A stretch of DNA of 64,000 nt from Curvibacter sp. (GCA_020248905.1 JADCGR010000012.1:62001-126000), one strand, 5' to 3'. Positions 56,281 through 64,000 are shown, numbered from the stretch's first letter. Notes: generated by a model not told the origin, from the sequence alone. Made by a program: numbers and translations.

Positions 56281-56702
56281 GTGCCCTGCACATCGCCGAG
56301 CCGCCGGCGAAGTACCAGGTCCGTCCGCCCATCGTGGTGGACTGCAGCGCCCTGGCCGGCATCGTCTTTCGCGAGCCCTGGGGCGAGCAGGCGGCGCAGC
56401 AGCTGGAGGCACGCAGCCTGCACGCGCCCTGGTTGCTGCAGGTTGAGATCGCCAGCGTAGCGGTCAAGAAGATGAGGCGCGGCGAAGAACACGCGGCCTA
56501 TGGCCTGGGACTGGCGGCGGACATGGCGATCGACCTGCATGCCGTCGATGCGGTGGCCGTCGCCCATCTTGCGCAGCGCTATCAGCTCAGCGCCTACGAC
56601 GCCGCTTACCTCTGCCTGGCAGCCGAACTGCGCTGCCCGCTGGCTACCTTCGACGCCCAGTTGGCCCATGCGGCGCAGAGCCACCTGGCCAGCCTCATCT
56701 GA
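56277..56702 (+). CDS. PIN-domain toxin (VapC/FitB type)
   Basis: 141 residues with a PIN fold: the first acidic metal ligand Asp22 in [13 protein letters not shown], Glu in [14 protein letters not shown], Asp in [15 protein letters not shown] and the last in [12 protein letters not shown]. Such toxins cut RNA, often tRNA, unless bound by the antitoxin encoded just before. The 18 N-terminal residues before the first strand are longer than usual. Confidence 0.85.
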   Translation: MSALHIAEPPAKYQVRPPIVVDCSALAGIVFREPWGEQAAQQLEARSLHAPWLLQVEIASVAVKKMRRGEEHAAYGLGLAADMAIDLHAVDAVAVAHLAQRYQLSAYDAAYLCLAAELRCPLATFDAQLAHAAQSHLASLI

Positions 56703-56758
56703 GCCGGTGCCCCTTTCTTGCGGCACAATGTTTCACCCATAGGAAGAGAGTACATACC

Positions 56759-57241
56759 ATGGCATCCGTCAACAAAGTCATCCTGGTCGGCAACTGCGGC
56801 CGCGATCCCGAAATCCGCTACCTGCCCTCGGGCCAGGCCGTGGCCAATGTCAGCGTGGCGACCTCCAGCCGCCGCAAGGACAAGAACTCGGGCGAGATGA
56901 TCGAAGACACCCAATGGCATCGCGTCACCTTCTACGACCGCCTGGCCGAGATCGCCGGCGAGTACGTCAAGAAGGGCCGCCCCATCTATGTGGAAGGCCG
57001 CCTCAAGTACGGCAAGTACACCGACAAGGACGGCATCGAGAAGAACACCGTGGACATCATCGCCACCGAAATGCAGTTGCTCGGCGGCCGCGAAGGCATG
57101 GGTGGTCCCGACGATGAAGGCGGCGCCCCGCGCCGCAGCGCCCCGGCCCAGCGCCCGGCGGCCAGCGCCCCGGCCCAGCGCCAGGCGCCCGCCAAGTCGT
57201 CCAGCGGCTTTGACGACATGGACGACGACATTCCGTTCTAA
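56759..57241 (+). CDS. ssb: Single-stranded DNA-binding protein
   Basis: 160 residues: OB-fold with [21 protein letters not shown], in part [15 protein letters not shown], and [19 protein letters not shown], in part [14 protein letters not shown], a Pro/Ala/Gln-rich linker and the acidic tip DMDDDIPF that binds partner proteins. GAAGAGAG lies about 8 bases before the ATG. It protects single-stranded DNA in replication and repair. A strong terminator follows, after which the integrated element begins. Confidence 0.97.
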   Translation: MASVNKVILVGNCGRDPEIRYLPSGQAVANVSVATSSRRKDKNSGEMIEDTQWHRVTFYDRLAEIAGEYVKKGRPIYVEGRLKYGKYTDKDGIEKNTVDIIATEMQLLGGREGMGGPDDEGGAPRRSAPAQRPAASAPAQRQAPAKSSSGFDDMDDDIPF

Positions 57242-57270
57242 TTAGTACCTAGAACCTTTTTTGTTGATAC

Positions 57271-57306
57271 TGGCCCGCTTCCCAAATGGGGAGCGGGCCA
57301 TTTTTC
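57271..57306 (+). terminator. Strong terminator after ssb
   Basis: TGGCCCGCTTCCC (57271-57283) pairs with GGGGAGCGGGCCA (57288-57300) with one wobble pair, loop AAAT, and TTTTT follows. It ends the ssb transcript and separates it from the recombinase operon. Confidence 0.9.
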
Positions 57307-57375
57307 TACCCACATCTGATTTCTGTGTGCTAGACTGACCCGAGCTAAACCCGTATCTTGAAAGGATGGTGGGTA
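57307..57375. promoter_or_regulatory. Imperfect inverted repeat flanking the leader of the recombinase operon
   Basis: TACCCACATC at 57307-57316 and GATGGTGGGTA at 57365-57375 are inverse copies with one extra base in the right arm, separated by 48 bases that should hold the operon promoter (no consensus boxes are clear). The left arm touches the ssb terminator tail, so it may be an element end; the right arm covers the ribosome-site region (AAGGA at 57362-57366) of the first recombinase. Confidence 0.35.
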
Positions 57376-57376
57376 A

Positions 57377-58633
57377 ATGCCGAGGTATGTCGCGCAGCGA
57401 ATCCGTTTCCAGAACGGGGAGCGGCACTCCGTGCTTCAGGTCCCATATGGACTTCCCGTTCACGAAGTCACGCTTTATCTGGGTCGTTTCCGGAAGAAGG
57501 GCAGGGCGGCGAACACCATCCATTTCGTGTGCACGGCCCTTGCGCTTTTGTATCGTGAGCTCTCGTCAGCTCAAGTGAGTTTGGTTCAGCGCCTCAGCAA
57601 TGGGCGATTCCTATCCCTCTCCGAGCTCGACCGGCTGGCTGCGGCAACTCAGTATCGATTCGAGGATTTAGAAGAAGAGGAGAGCGAAGTCCAGCGTAGC
57701 CAAAATGTCGTCAGCCTGAACCGCATCGCTATGCGCCGTCGTAGTAAAGACGACCATAGACAGCCCGTCGACGTTCAGACTCAGGCGTCTAGAGTCAGGT
57801 ACATCGCCGACTTTCTTGACTTCATCTCTGCATACGTCGGGGAGAGTCTTCCGCCGCAGAGCCGTCGAGAGCTCCGGGAAGACACGGCGCGAGCTTTGAG
57901 CGCATTTCGACAGCATATTCCTAGAGTATCCAGGCGAGCCAAGATTGGCGCTCGTATTGGGCTAACCGAGGAAGAGCAAACCAGATTGGTCGAGGTCGTT
58001 CGGCCTGACTCTCCCGATAACCCTTGGAAGCGACCATTTATACGCAGCCGTAATCAATTAATTGTGCTCCTCCTGTTGGCCACAGGCATGCGGCGAGGAG
58101 AACTACTCGGCTTGCAGGTACGAGACATTCTGCCCAATCAACCTAAGCTTCGCATCGTCCGCCGTGCCGATGCATCTCAGGACCTTAGGACGAAACAGCC
58201 GGGTACGAAGACTAGCGACCGAGAAATTGAGCTGATTCCCTCCATCGCCCGAGCGCTTCATATGTATCTACAGGAGCGCAGAACCATCAGAGCAGCTCGC
58301 TTGATACCCCAGGTTTTTGTATCCGATGACGGCAAAGCCCTTTCAGAAAGCAGTATCGAGAAAATATTTCGGCAACTGAGCGTGGCATGCCCTGACCTCT
58401 CGGTGAAGCTGACTAGCCATGTCATGCGTCACACATGGAACGAAAGGTTCTCTGAAATCGCCGATGCAATGGGTCTTTCGGAAGTGGTCGAGGAGCGGGC
58501 CCGCAATACCCAGCAGGGATGGGCAGAAAACTCGAAGACTGGCGCAACTTATACAAGACGTCACAGCGCCAAGAAGGGCCAAGAAATCGCGCTCAAGTTG
58601 CAGGAGAAGCTTGATGCCGCGCGCTCTCAGTAA
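57377..58633 (+). CDS. Tyrosine recombinase/integrase 1 of the element
   Basis: 418 residues from the ATG at 57377. The C-terminal catalytic half has the expected residues: Arg239 in ATGMRRGELLG, His348 and Arg351 in SHVMRHTWNERF, and Tyr392 in TGATYTRRHS. The N-terminal half (to about 190) contains a SAM-like core-binding region (RVRYIADFLDFISAYVGE). An acidic patch (EDLEEEESE) at about residue 95 is unusual. The gene overlaps the next recombinase by 20 bases. It should join and cut DNA ends through a 3'-phosphotyrosine link; whether it acts alone or with the other two is not known. Confidence 0.88.
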   Translation: MPRYVAQRIRFQNGERHSVLQVPYGLPVHEVTLYLGRFRKKGRAANTIHFVCTALALLYRELSSAQVSLVQRLSNGRFLSLSELDRLAAATQYRFEDLEEEESEVQRSQNVVSLNRIAMRRRSKDDHRQPVDVQTQASRVRYIADFLDFISAYVGESLPPQSRRELREDTARALSAFRQHIPRVSRRAKIGARIGLTEEEQTRLVEVVRPDSPDNPWKRPFIRSRNQLIVLLLLATGMRRGELLGLQVRDILPNQPKLRIVRRADASQDLRTKQPGTKTSDREIELIPSIARALHMYLQERRTIRAARLIPQVFVSDDGKALSESSIEKIFRQLSVACPDLSVKLTSHVMRHTWNERFSEIADAMGLSEVVEERARNTQQGWAENSKTGATYTRRHSAKKGQEIALKLQEKLDAARSQ

Positions 58634-60143
58634 GACCGAAATAAAAGCGCCCGACGGAGCGCGAGTGCTGCCGGAGGTGGCGCACACACGCAGCGGAATC
58701 GCGTTTAGACCTAGCGATGACTTATGGCGTTGGCGGGATGGCCCTTTTGAGGTGAATCTCAGTTTTGAGCGGGTTGACTCATCAGCGGCCTTGCTGCTGC
58801 CTTGCCTCAAGCACACCCTTTGTGTGTTCGCGAAGCAGGCGTCACCGTCACACCTCGGAAACTTGTACGAAGCATTTGTTCACTTCCTCCGTAGAAGGGT
58901 AAGCAACTCTCCCCTCACGTCAATCACAACGGAAGAAATCTCCAACTACATCGCCACGCTCAAGCAGGATGAAAAATGGCGTATTGGCCACCTGAACGTA
59001 CTCTTGCAAAAGTGGGCCGCGCTGGAACTCCCAGGTGTTGATGAGGAGTGCGTTCGTTATCTGTCAGAGATTCGCAAACCCGGTAATGTCAAAGGGGCCG
59101 CTGTGCGGCAGCGCGACCCGTTTAATGGACCGTTTAGCGAGGAGGAATACACAGCGCTCTACAAAGCTGTGGACGCGGCCTACGGTACAGGTGAGATTCC
59201 GCCTTGGGTTATTGTCCTGGCCCGACTACTTTTCGCCACTGGAGCCCGAATCTCTCAGATGGCGTCCCTTAAGGTCAAAGACCTCAGAATCGAAAGAGGC
59301 AAGTACGTCCTCAACCTTCCACACGGAAAAACCGGACTAGTAAACAACCGCGAGTCGTTCATTGAGTTCGTGTTGAGCCCACAGACCGGCAGGCTTGTGA
59401 TGGAGCACATCGAGCGAATGAATGCCGATAGTGACGCGCCGCTGTTTCCAGAGCACGAGGTCCACGTAAGAACTCAACACCCTCGTCCGACAAACGACCC
59501 GTTTGCGGGGCATTGCATCAGCCAAGTATTGTCTGCAGCCTTCTCCAGAGCTATTGGTCCAATCACACCGCTCACCTCTCGGCTCAATTTTCAGACCTTT
59601 ACAGTACTTCCAAAGCGGTTTCGCTCAACCTTTGCAACTCGTATGGCAGAGGAAGGCGCCAGCCGAGCGGTGATTGCCGAAAGGCTGGGTCATACCGACT
59701 TACAGAACGTCGACGTCTACTTTGAGGCGTCACCTGCCATAGTTGACAGCATCGACAGAGCAATGAGTCGCCAACTCGCTCCACTCGCGCGGGCGTTCAG
59801 AGGTCGCTTGGTAGAGGATGAGGCTCACTCAACGCACAAGGGCGCGCCAGGCAGCCGGATTATTGACTTCCGCGTGTCGACAAAGCCACTCGCAAGCTGC
59901 GCGGGCAAAGCTCAAGGCTGCGCGTTCAACAAGCCAGTCGCCTGTTACACATGTCATCGATTTGAGCCATGGCTGGACGCACCGCATGAAAAGGTGCTTC
60001 AACGCCTCAAAGCGGAACGTACCAAGTGGCAGCACGATGAGCGATTGGCCGCCATTAACGACGACGCAATCGAGGCAGTACGGGAAGTTATTGCCGAGTG
60101 TGCGCGGGCTCGGAAGCAACAAGGTGCGAGGGAACAGCCGTGA
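58614..60143 (+). CDS. Tyrosine recombinase 2 of the element, with Cys-rich C-terminal segment
   Basis: The ATG at 58614 (AGGAG 8 bases before) gives 509 residues; a longer frame to 58419 is a shadow of recombinase 1. Catalytic residues: Arg212 in FATGARISQM, Lys334 and Arg337 in PKRFRSTFATRM (Lys in place of the usual His), His360 in ERLGHTD, and Tyr369 in VDVYFEAS. After the catalytic domain a segment with CAGKAQGC and ACYTCHRF may bind zinc. In the strand-biased circularizing elements the middle gene encodes a recombinase-fold protein, but here the catalytic set looks complete. Overlaps recombinase 3 by GTGA. Confidence 0.85.
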   Translation: MPRALSKTEIKAPDGARVLPEVAHTRSGIAFRPSDDLWRWRDGPFEVNLSFERVDSSAALLLPCLKHTLCVFAKQASPSHLGNLYEAFVHFLRRRVSNSPLTSITTEEISNYIATLKQDEKWRIGHLNVLLQKWAALELPGVDEECVRYLSEIRKPGNVKGAAVRQRDPFNGPFSEEEYTALYKAVDAAYGTGEIPPWVIVLARLLFATGARISQMASLKVKDLRIERGKYVLNLPHGKTGLVNNRESFIEFVLSPQTGRLVMEHIERMNADSDAPLFPEHEVHVRTQHPRPTNDPFAGHCISQVLSAAFSRAIGPITPLTSRLNFQTFTVLPKRFRSTFATRMAEEGASRAVIAERLGHTDLQNVDVYFEASPAIVDSIDRAMSRQLAPLARAFRGRLVEDEAHSTHKGAPGSRIIDFRVSTKPLASCAGKAQGCAFNKPVACYTCHRFEPWLDAPHEKVLQRLKAERTKWQHDERLAAINDDAIEAVREVIAECARARKQQGAREQP

Positions 60144-62149
60144 GCGCCACCGTTCTACATTTCACGCCGAATGCAGAGCTTGCACCGCAGGAGAACCTAG
60201 ATGCCTTCATCGAGACGTGCCGGCGCTCAAATGTACTTAGCGCAAGTAAACAGTTTGACCAGAACACATGGGATATTGGCTATGTCAAGGGCCAGAACAA
60301 GATGCAGCGGGCCATTTTCAGCACTATGGAGGCAGCCGCTAATCGCGAAAACGAACCATTTCTCCCGGAGCCATTCTTGAGCTTCAGTAAAGCGGCACTC
60401 GTATATCTTCACGACCGTCGCCCGGTTGTATCCCAAGCATCAAGGATATCCGCACTCAGATTCCTTGAGGCGGCACTTCGTGACTTGAATAAAGGTTCAC
60501 GACCAACTGCCGTCAACGAGGACGTTCTGGACACGGCGGTAGAGCTGGCCCGAAACCAACTCGGAGCTGCAGCCGCCTACCGAGTGGCCGGGCAGCTCGA
60601 ATTTATCGCGGACATGATGACGAGCAATGAGTTCATCTCCCTCCGCGTGCGCTGGGCACACGGAATGAAAAAGCCAGCAGAGCTTGGCTCACGAATCTCC
60701 ACCGATGCCCTGCAGGCTAGACAAGAGAAACTGCCGTCTGCAGCTGCTCTTCGGGCACTCGCTGGAATCTTCCAAGAAGCTACGGAACTTCGAGACATCG
60801 TCGTTTCGAGCTACACCGCGCTAATGGCGTGTGCGCCTGAGCGGGTTAACGAGGTTCTGAGACTCAGGCGCGACGCGCTTGTAAGAGGTGACGGGAGATT
60901 CACCGGAAAGGTCGGTCTGCGTTGGCCTGGCTCGAAGGGCGCTGAAGACACCATCAAATGGTTGCCTACCGAAATGGTGCCTGTCGCCGAGAAGGCCATG
61001 AGTAACCTTCTAAGGGCGACAGTGCAGGCTAACGAGTTGGCCGAATGGTATGCAGCGAATCCGAACCAGATTTTTCTTCATCCAGAAGCGCAGTACCTGA
61101 GGGGCAAGGAGCTGTTGAGCAGCGCAGACATAGCTCTCATACTCTGGGGAGATGCGGATGCGGCGCCCTCCGCAGTGCAATGGGCGAACGCAAGGAAAGA
61201 GCTGACAAAGGTCCCCTTGCAGGGCAGACGCGTCGGATATCGGTTCACGGATATGGAGACGGCTGTACTGTCCCTGCTTCCAGAAACGTTTCCTTATGTG
61301 CCTGGCGCGCCGGACCTGATGTGCAAGGACGCGCTGGGAGTAATTCCTCTTAACGCCATGGCATCCGAGCGCGCTACCTATAAGTGCATGTTCAGTTGTA
61401 TCGGCTACACGAACATCTCGATGCCACTCACTGGCAGCAACGGACAGCAGACCATTTTTGATAAGTTTCACTACACCGAGGACGATGGCACCCCGATTAC
61501 CTTCAGGACGCATAGCCTTCGTCATTACTTGAACACGCTGGCACAAATGGGCGGTATGACCAGCGCGGAAATAGCCCTCTTCTCTGGTCGAAAGGACGTC
61601 TCTCAGAACAGAGCGTACGACCACATGACATCCAATGAGGTTCAGGAGCCAATTAGCCAAGCACTGAAGAGTGGGATGAACGCCCAGCTGTCACCCTATC
61701 AATCTTCTCGACCCGTAAATCTGCGCAGCAAGTTCTCGCTGGTCAGCAGCGCTGCCGGCCACACAACTGAGTTCGGCTGGTGCACACATGACTTTGCGGG
61801 GGAGCCTTGTCAAATGCATCGCGACTGCATCAATTGCGAAGAGCAGGTGTGCGTTAAAGGTGAAGGCGAAAAGGAAAAGAACCTTAGAAACTTGAAAGCT
61901 GAGACGGAGCATCTTCTTGCGAACGCGAAAAGCGCTATGAATGAAAAAGAGTACGGTGCAGACGCATGGGTAAAGCATCAGACGATGACGCTTGAGCGAA
62001 TCAACTCTCTCCTCGCAATCCTTGAAGACCCCAATGTCCCAACTGGCGCCCAAGTGCGTCTCGATATCCAGAACGCCCCGCTGATTGCGAACTCGGTTGA
62101 GCCGGCGCGCAAACCTCTCCAATTTAAACGCCGGAGGGCTCTGAAATGA
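60140..62149 (+). CDS. Tyrosine recombinase 3 of the element, large type with Cys-rich C-terminal segment
   Basis: A GTG at 60140 with GAGGGA before it gives 669 residues. An N-terminal domain of about 230 residues leads to a catalytic domain with an Arg in ACAPERVNEVLRL, His-x-x-Arg in RTHSLRHYLNTLA and Tyr in NRAYDHMT; the position usually His or Trp is Arg in FSGRKD. Beyond it lies a Cys/His cluster (GWCTHDFAGEPCQMHRDC, INCEEQVC) and a helical tail that looks coiled coil. This is a different subfamily from recombinases 1 and 2. Start and stop both overlap neighbouring genes (GTGA and ATGA). Confidence 0.85.
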   Translation: MSATVLHFTPNAELAPQENLDAFIETCRRSNVLSASKQFDQNTWDIGYVKGQNKMQRAIFSTMEAAANRENEPFLPEPFLSFSKAALVYLHDRRPVVSQASRISALRFLEAALRDLNKGSRPTAVNEDVLDTAVELARNQLGAAAAYRVAGQLEFIADMMTSNEFISLRVRWAHGMKKPAELGSRISTDALQARQEKLPSAAALRALAGIFQEATELRDIVVSSYTALMACAPERVNEVLRLRRDALVRGDGRFTGKVGLRWPGSKGAEDTIKWLPTEMVPVAEKAMSNLLRATVQANELAEWYAANPNQIFLHPEAQYLRGKELLSSADIALILWGDADAAPSAVQWANARKELTKVPLQGRRVGYRFTDMETAVLSLLPETFPYVPGAPDLMCKDALGVIPLNAMASERATYKCMFSCIGYTNISMPLTGSNGQQTIFDKFHYTEDDGTPITFRTHSLRHYLNTLAQMGGMTSAEIALFSGRKDVSQNRAYDHMTSNEVQEPISQALKSGMNAQLSPYQSSRPVNLRSKFSLVSSAAGHTTEFGWCTHDFAGEPCQMHRDCINCEEQVCVKGEGEKEKNLRNLKAETEHLLANAKSAMNEKEYGADAWVKHQTMTLERINSLLAILEDPNVPTGAQVRLDIQNAPLIANSVEPARKPLQFKRRRALK

Positions 62150-62580
62150 GAAAGCCTCGTGCTCCAGATTTGACTAACGAGCGGATTGAAGTGGTTCTTT
62201 CAACAATAGATGATTGGAAAGGAAAGCTGACTTGGGACTTGCTAATCGAGTCAGTGGAGAAAGCTACAGGTATAGCCTACTCACGCTTCACCTTGGCTGA
62301 GTACCCCGACATAGCCAATGCCTTCCGATTGAAGAAGCAAGCACTTCGAGGAACTTGGAAAGGAAAACAAATAGTCCCCAGGGACGAACGCGTACGCGCA
62401 GCTCTGGAGCAAGTCGAACGTCTTCAAGCGACAGTTGCGAGACTTAAGCAAGAGAACATGCTCTTAAAAGAACAGTTTGTTACCTGGGCGTACAACGCCG
62501 AGCGTAAAGGCGTGACCATGATGATGTTGAATGCGCCGTTGACGAAACCTCATCGAGACCGTACGAGAGGAGAGGGTTGA
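62146..62580 (+). CDS. Small accessory protein 1 of the element (GmtX/TnpC-like, coiled coil)
   Basis: 144 residues. The N-terminal part (DWKGKLTWDLLIESVEKATG, YSRFTLAEYPDIANAF) looks like a small DNA-binding unit, followed by a predicted coiled coil (RVRAALEQVERLQATVARLKQEN, in part LEQVERLQATVARLKQEN) and the closing word EQFVTWAYNAERKGVTMMMLN, in part EQFVTWAYNAERKG. That ending recalls, from memory, the GmtX family and TnpC-like helpers in related elements. A likely role is to guide or bias the recombinases; not proven. ATGA overlap with recombinase 3. Confidence 0.75.
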   Translation: MRKPRAPDLTNERIEVVLSTIDDWKGKLTWDLLIESVEKATGIAYSRFTLAEYPDIANAFRLKKQALRGTWKGKQIVPRDERVRAALEQVERLQATVARLKQENMLLKEQFVTWAYNAERKGVTMMMLNAPLTKPHRDRTRGEG

Positions 62581-63017
62581 TGGCTAATGGGCAGCAAATT
62601 GCCGAAGAGAACCTCAAGAAGTTTTCGGCGTGGGCAACATCAAAGACAGACGAGGACTTTCGCTCCTTGGCTTTGCGCGGTGTTCTGTCTCGGACTGACA
62701 TTGCGGCTGAATGTGGATTCGCGAAATCTGCCCTGAGCCAGAACCCTCGCATTCGCGAAGCATTGAAACGCCTCGAGGAAGAGCTGCGTAGTCGAGGCGT
62801 GCTCCCGCAGATGGCAACTGCGCCCGGGGATACTCCGGGAAATTCGCCCACTGGTACTTCAGCAGGAAGCCTCAACCGTAGGGACGCCGAGCGGCTCAAA
62901 CGACTTGAACAGGAGAATGCAAGCCTCCGCGCCGAGTTGGCCGAAGTCAAGCGTGCTTTGTCCCGCTACGCAGTGCTTCAGGAAGCACTTGCTGATACTA
63001 GAAGGCTTCCACGTTGA
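62580..63017 (+). CDS. Small accessory protein 2 of the element (VPA1267-like, HTH plus coiled coil)
   Basis: The ATG at 62580 shares its A with the preceding TGA; GGAG lies 7 bases before it. The 145-residue product starts MANGQQIAEENLKKFSAWA, then an HTH-like segment (LSRTDIAAECGFAKSALSQNP), a variable linker with Gly/Thr/Ser, and a C-terminal coiled coil (RLKRLEQENASLRAELAEV). The start and ALSQNPRIREAL resemble, from memory, the VPA1267 family seen in recombinase-trio islands. DNA binding is inferred. Its stop overlaps the TTG of the helicase gene. Confidence 0.75.
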   Translation: MANGQQIAEENLKKFSAWATSKTDEDFRSLALRGVLSRTDIAAECGFAKSALSQNPRIREALKRLEEELRSRGVLPQMATAPGDTPGNSPTGTSAGSLNRRDAERLKRLEQENASLRAELAEVKRALSRYAVLQEALADTRRLPR

Positions 63018-64000
63018 GCCAGTCAATCACCGTTCGAGTAGTAACCGTCAGGTCGCAGAACCCTCGCGGTTTCGGTGGGGCGATATTCTCCGGAGTCCCT
63101 GTAAACAGCACCGGTGGTGTAGTCGATGCTGCTGCGTACGTTGTAGTCCGAGCGCCGCGACAGACCCTAGGAAACACCAGGGTAGAGCGTGGGCAGTGGT
63201 GGACCGTAAGTGGACCTGTTACTGAACGACAGGTACAAGTCAACGGATTCGTCATGAAAGAGCGCGAGTTGAATGCCGAAGAGGCATTGCTCGCGCGCCC
63301 ATCGGGTGAACACATTATCAATTTTCTGGCCGACAACCCGGCGTTCGAAGGTGTTGGAACCGTAAAGGCCAGGCGGCTGTGGGACACATTTGGAGAACGT
63401 CTGTATGAGCTTCTAGAGGCAGGTGATGCCGACTCTTTGGCTGGTGTCCTCACGCCCGAGGTCGCCAATCGCGTAGTGCTGGCGTGGAGTTCACTTGGCG
63501 ATTTGGGGACCTTGCAGTGGCTCCAGTCACAGGGCTTTGAGCCGAAACTTGGTCGTAAAGTGTTGGCCTTCTTCGGGGCTGACGCTCGTGCCCGCATTGA
63601 GGAGGACCCCTATCGCCTGCTTTCCTTCTGCGCCGGTTGGAAAGAGGTTGACTGCCTCGCGCTCGACCAGTTTGGTTTAGAGCCCACAGACCCACGCCGC
63701 CTTCTCGGTGCCGTGGAGGAGGGGTGTTACCGAGTATTCAGCGATGGCCACACCGCAATGCTGTCTGCTGACTTGATGGACCGAGTAGTTCCACTACTTG
63801 GCCGACCTCCAGTAGGCGTTCGTTGGCGCGACCAGCTGTCTGAAGCATTGAACCTGGGCCTTAGTAACGGCACGTTCGTCAAATGCCGGCATGGTTTGCA
63901 GCCCCTCGGCGCGTTTGTGATGGAACGTCAGATTGCGCTGGCCGTGAAAAGCCGTGTCAGTAGTGGGTCTGCACCATTGCTCACGGCTGCTGAGGTAGAG
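63014..64000 (+). CDS. RecD2-like DNA helicase, N-terminal part (3' truncated by window end)
   Basis: A TTG at 63014 overlaps the preceding stop (TTGA) and opens a frame of 329 codons with no stop to the window end. The first 80 residues look like the N-terminal OB-like domain of RecD2 (NPRGFGGAIFSG, RGQWWTVSGPV); an HhH-type segment follows (FEGVGTVKARRLWDTFGERL), then helical repeats and the words EDPYRLLSF and YRVFSDGHTAML, the order found in RecD2. The Walker A motif would lie beyond the edge, so ATPase activity is inferred from the family. A second possible start (ATG 63254) would lose the OB part. Confidence 0.75.
   Translation, partial: MSQSITVRVVTVRSQNPRGFGGAIFSGVPVNSTGGVVDAAAYVVVRAPRQTLGNTRVERGQWWTVSGPVTERQVQVNGFVMKERELNAEEALLARPSGEHIINFLADNPAFEGVGTVKARRLWDTFGERLYELLEAGDADSLAGVLTPEVANRVVLAWSSLGDLGTLQWLQSQGFEPKLGRKVLAFFGADARARIEEDPYRLLSFCAGWKEVDCLALDQFGLEPTDPRRLLGAVEEGCYRVFSDGHTAMLSADLMDRVVPLLGRPPVGVRWRDQLSEALNLGLSNGTFVKCRHGLQPLGAFVMERQIALAVKSRVSSGSAPLLTAAEVE

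Larger units (their letters stand above)
57307..64000 (+). mobile_element. Integrated element with three tyrosine recombinases, left part
   Basis: From just after the ssb terminator to the window end the DNA is clearly lower in GC and uses a wider codon set than the core genes to its left. It carries three different tyrosine recombinases, two small proteins and the start of a RecD2-like helicase, every junction overlapping. The left end is inferred to lie between 57307 and 57377; the right end and cargo are outside the window, so target duplication and exact att sites cannot be given. The pattern resembles Tn554-type elements, strand-biased circularizing integrative elements (intA-tfp-intB-srap) and gamma-mobile-trio islands, from memory. 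Confidence 0.8.

Noticed and set aside
57242-57523. A 93-residue minus-strand frame at the element border
   Set aside because: It crosses the ssb terminator and the start of recombinase 1; no ribosome site or domain.
62998-63597. A 199-residue minus-strand frame at the end of the window
   Set aside because: It is antisense to the helicase frame, which shows RecD2-like words; the minus frame shows none.

Overview
The window is one contiguous stretch of a high-GC proteobacterial chromosome. Gene content and order (secDF with yajC, smg-dprA-lysM-def-fmt, pgk-pyk-fba-purC, purE-purK-sua5, tsaB-rimI-udg, uvrA-MFS-ssb, an indolepyruvate oxidoreductase fusion beside an Lrp regulator, vanAB) suggest a betaproteobacterium of the order Burkholderiales, most likely Comamonadaceae. 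This is inferred from remembered synteny and protein resemblance; no search was run.

Layout: (1) 1-7.8 kb: the end of a YhdP-like AsmA-family protein, a nitrilase-family amidase, a FixL/FixJ-like two-component pair, then mltA overlapping start-to-start with a tiny antisense-strand membrane gene. (2) 7.8-10 kb: an accessory patch of lower GC with three minus-strand orphan genes and a 23-bp direct repeat. (3) 10-15 kb: an Lrp-type regulator coupled to an exported protein, divergent from a 1189-residue indolepyruvate:ferredoxin oxidoreductase. (4) 15-36 kb: housekeeping (yajC-secD-secF, a DUF1631-type protein, smg/dprA/lysM, def-fmt, azlCD, pgk, pyk, fba, purC, a thioredoxin/TPR protein, purE-purK, sua5). 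(5) 36-47 kb: a decayed outer-membrane gene, SemiSWEET, diguanylate cyclase, dacB, two EamA permeases, tsaB-rimI-udg, and a MarR-vanA-vanB aromatic demethylation locus with clear operators, then pyrF. (6) 47-51.5 kb: an accessory patch with a helicase-less type ISP-like restriction-modification protein and a DUF4258/HTH toxin-antitoxin pair. (7) 51.5-57.3 kb: uvrA, an MFS transporter, a FitAB/VapBC-type toxin-antitoxin pair and ssb with a strong terminator.

From 57.3 kb to the end of the window lies the most unusual part: a lower-GC integrated element directly behind the ssb terminator. Six co-directional genes overlap one another at every junction: three large, mutually different tyrosine recombinases, two small accessory proteins (one predicted coiled coil, one HTH plus coiled coil), and the start of a RecD2-like DNA helicase that is cut by the window edge. 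The layout recalls Tn554-type TnpABC, the strand-biased circularizing integrative elements and the gamma-mobile-trio islands, but with a helicase joined to the recombination module. The cargo and right end lie beyond the window.

No rRNA, tRNA or CRISPR array was recognised.
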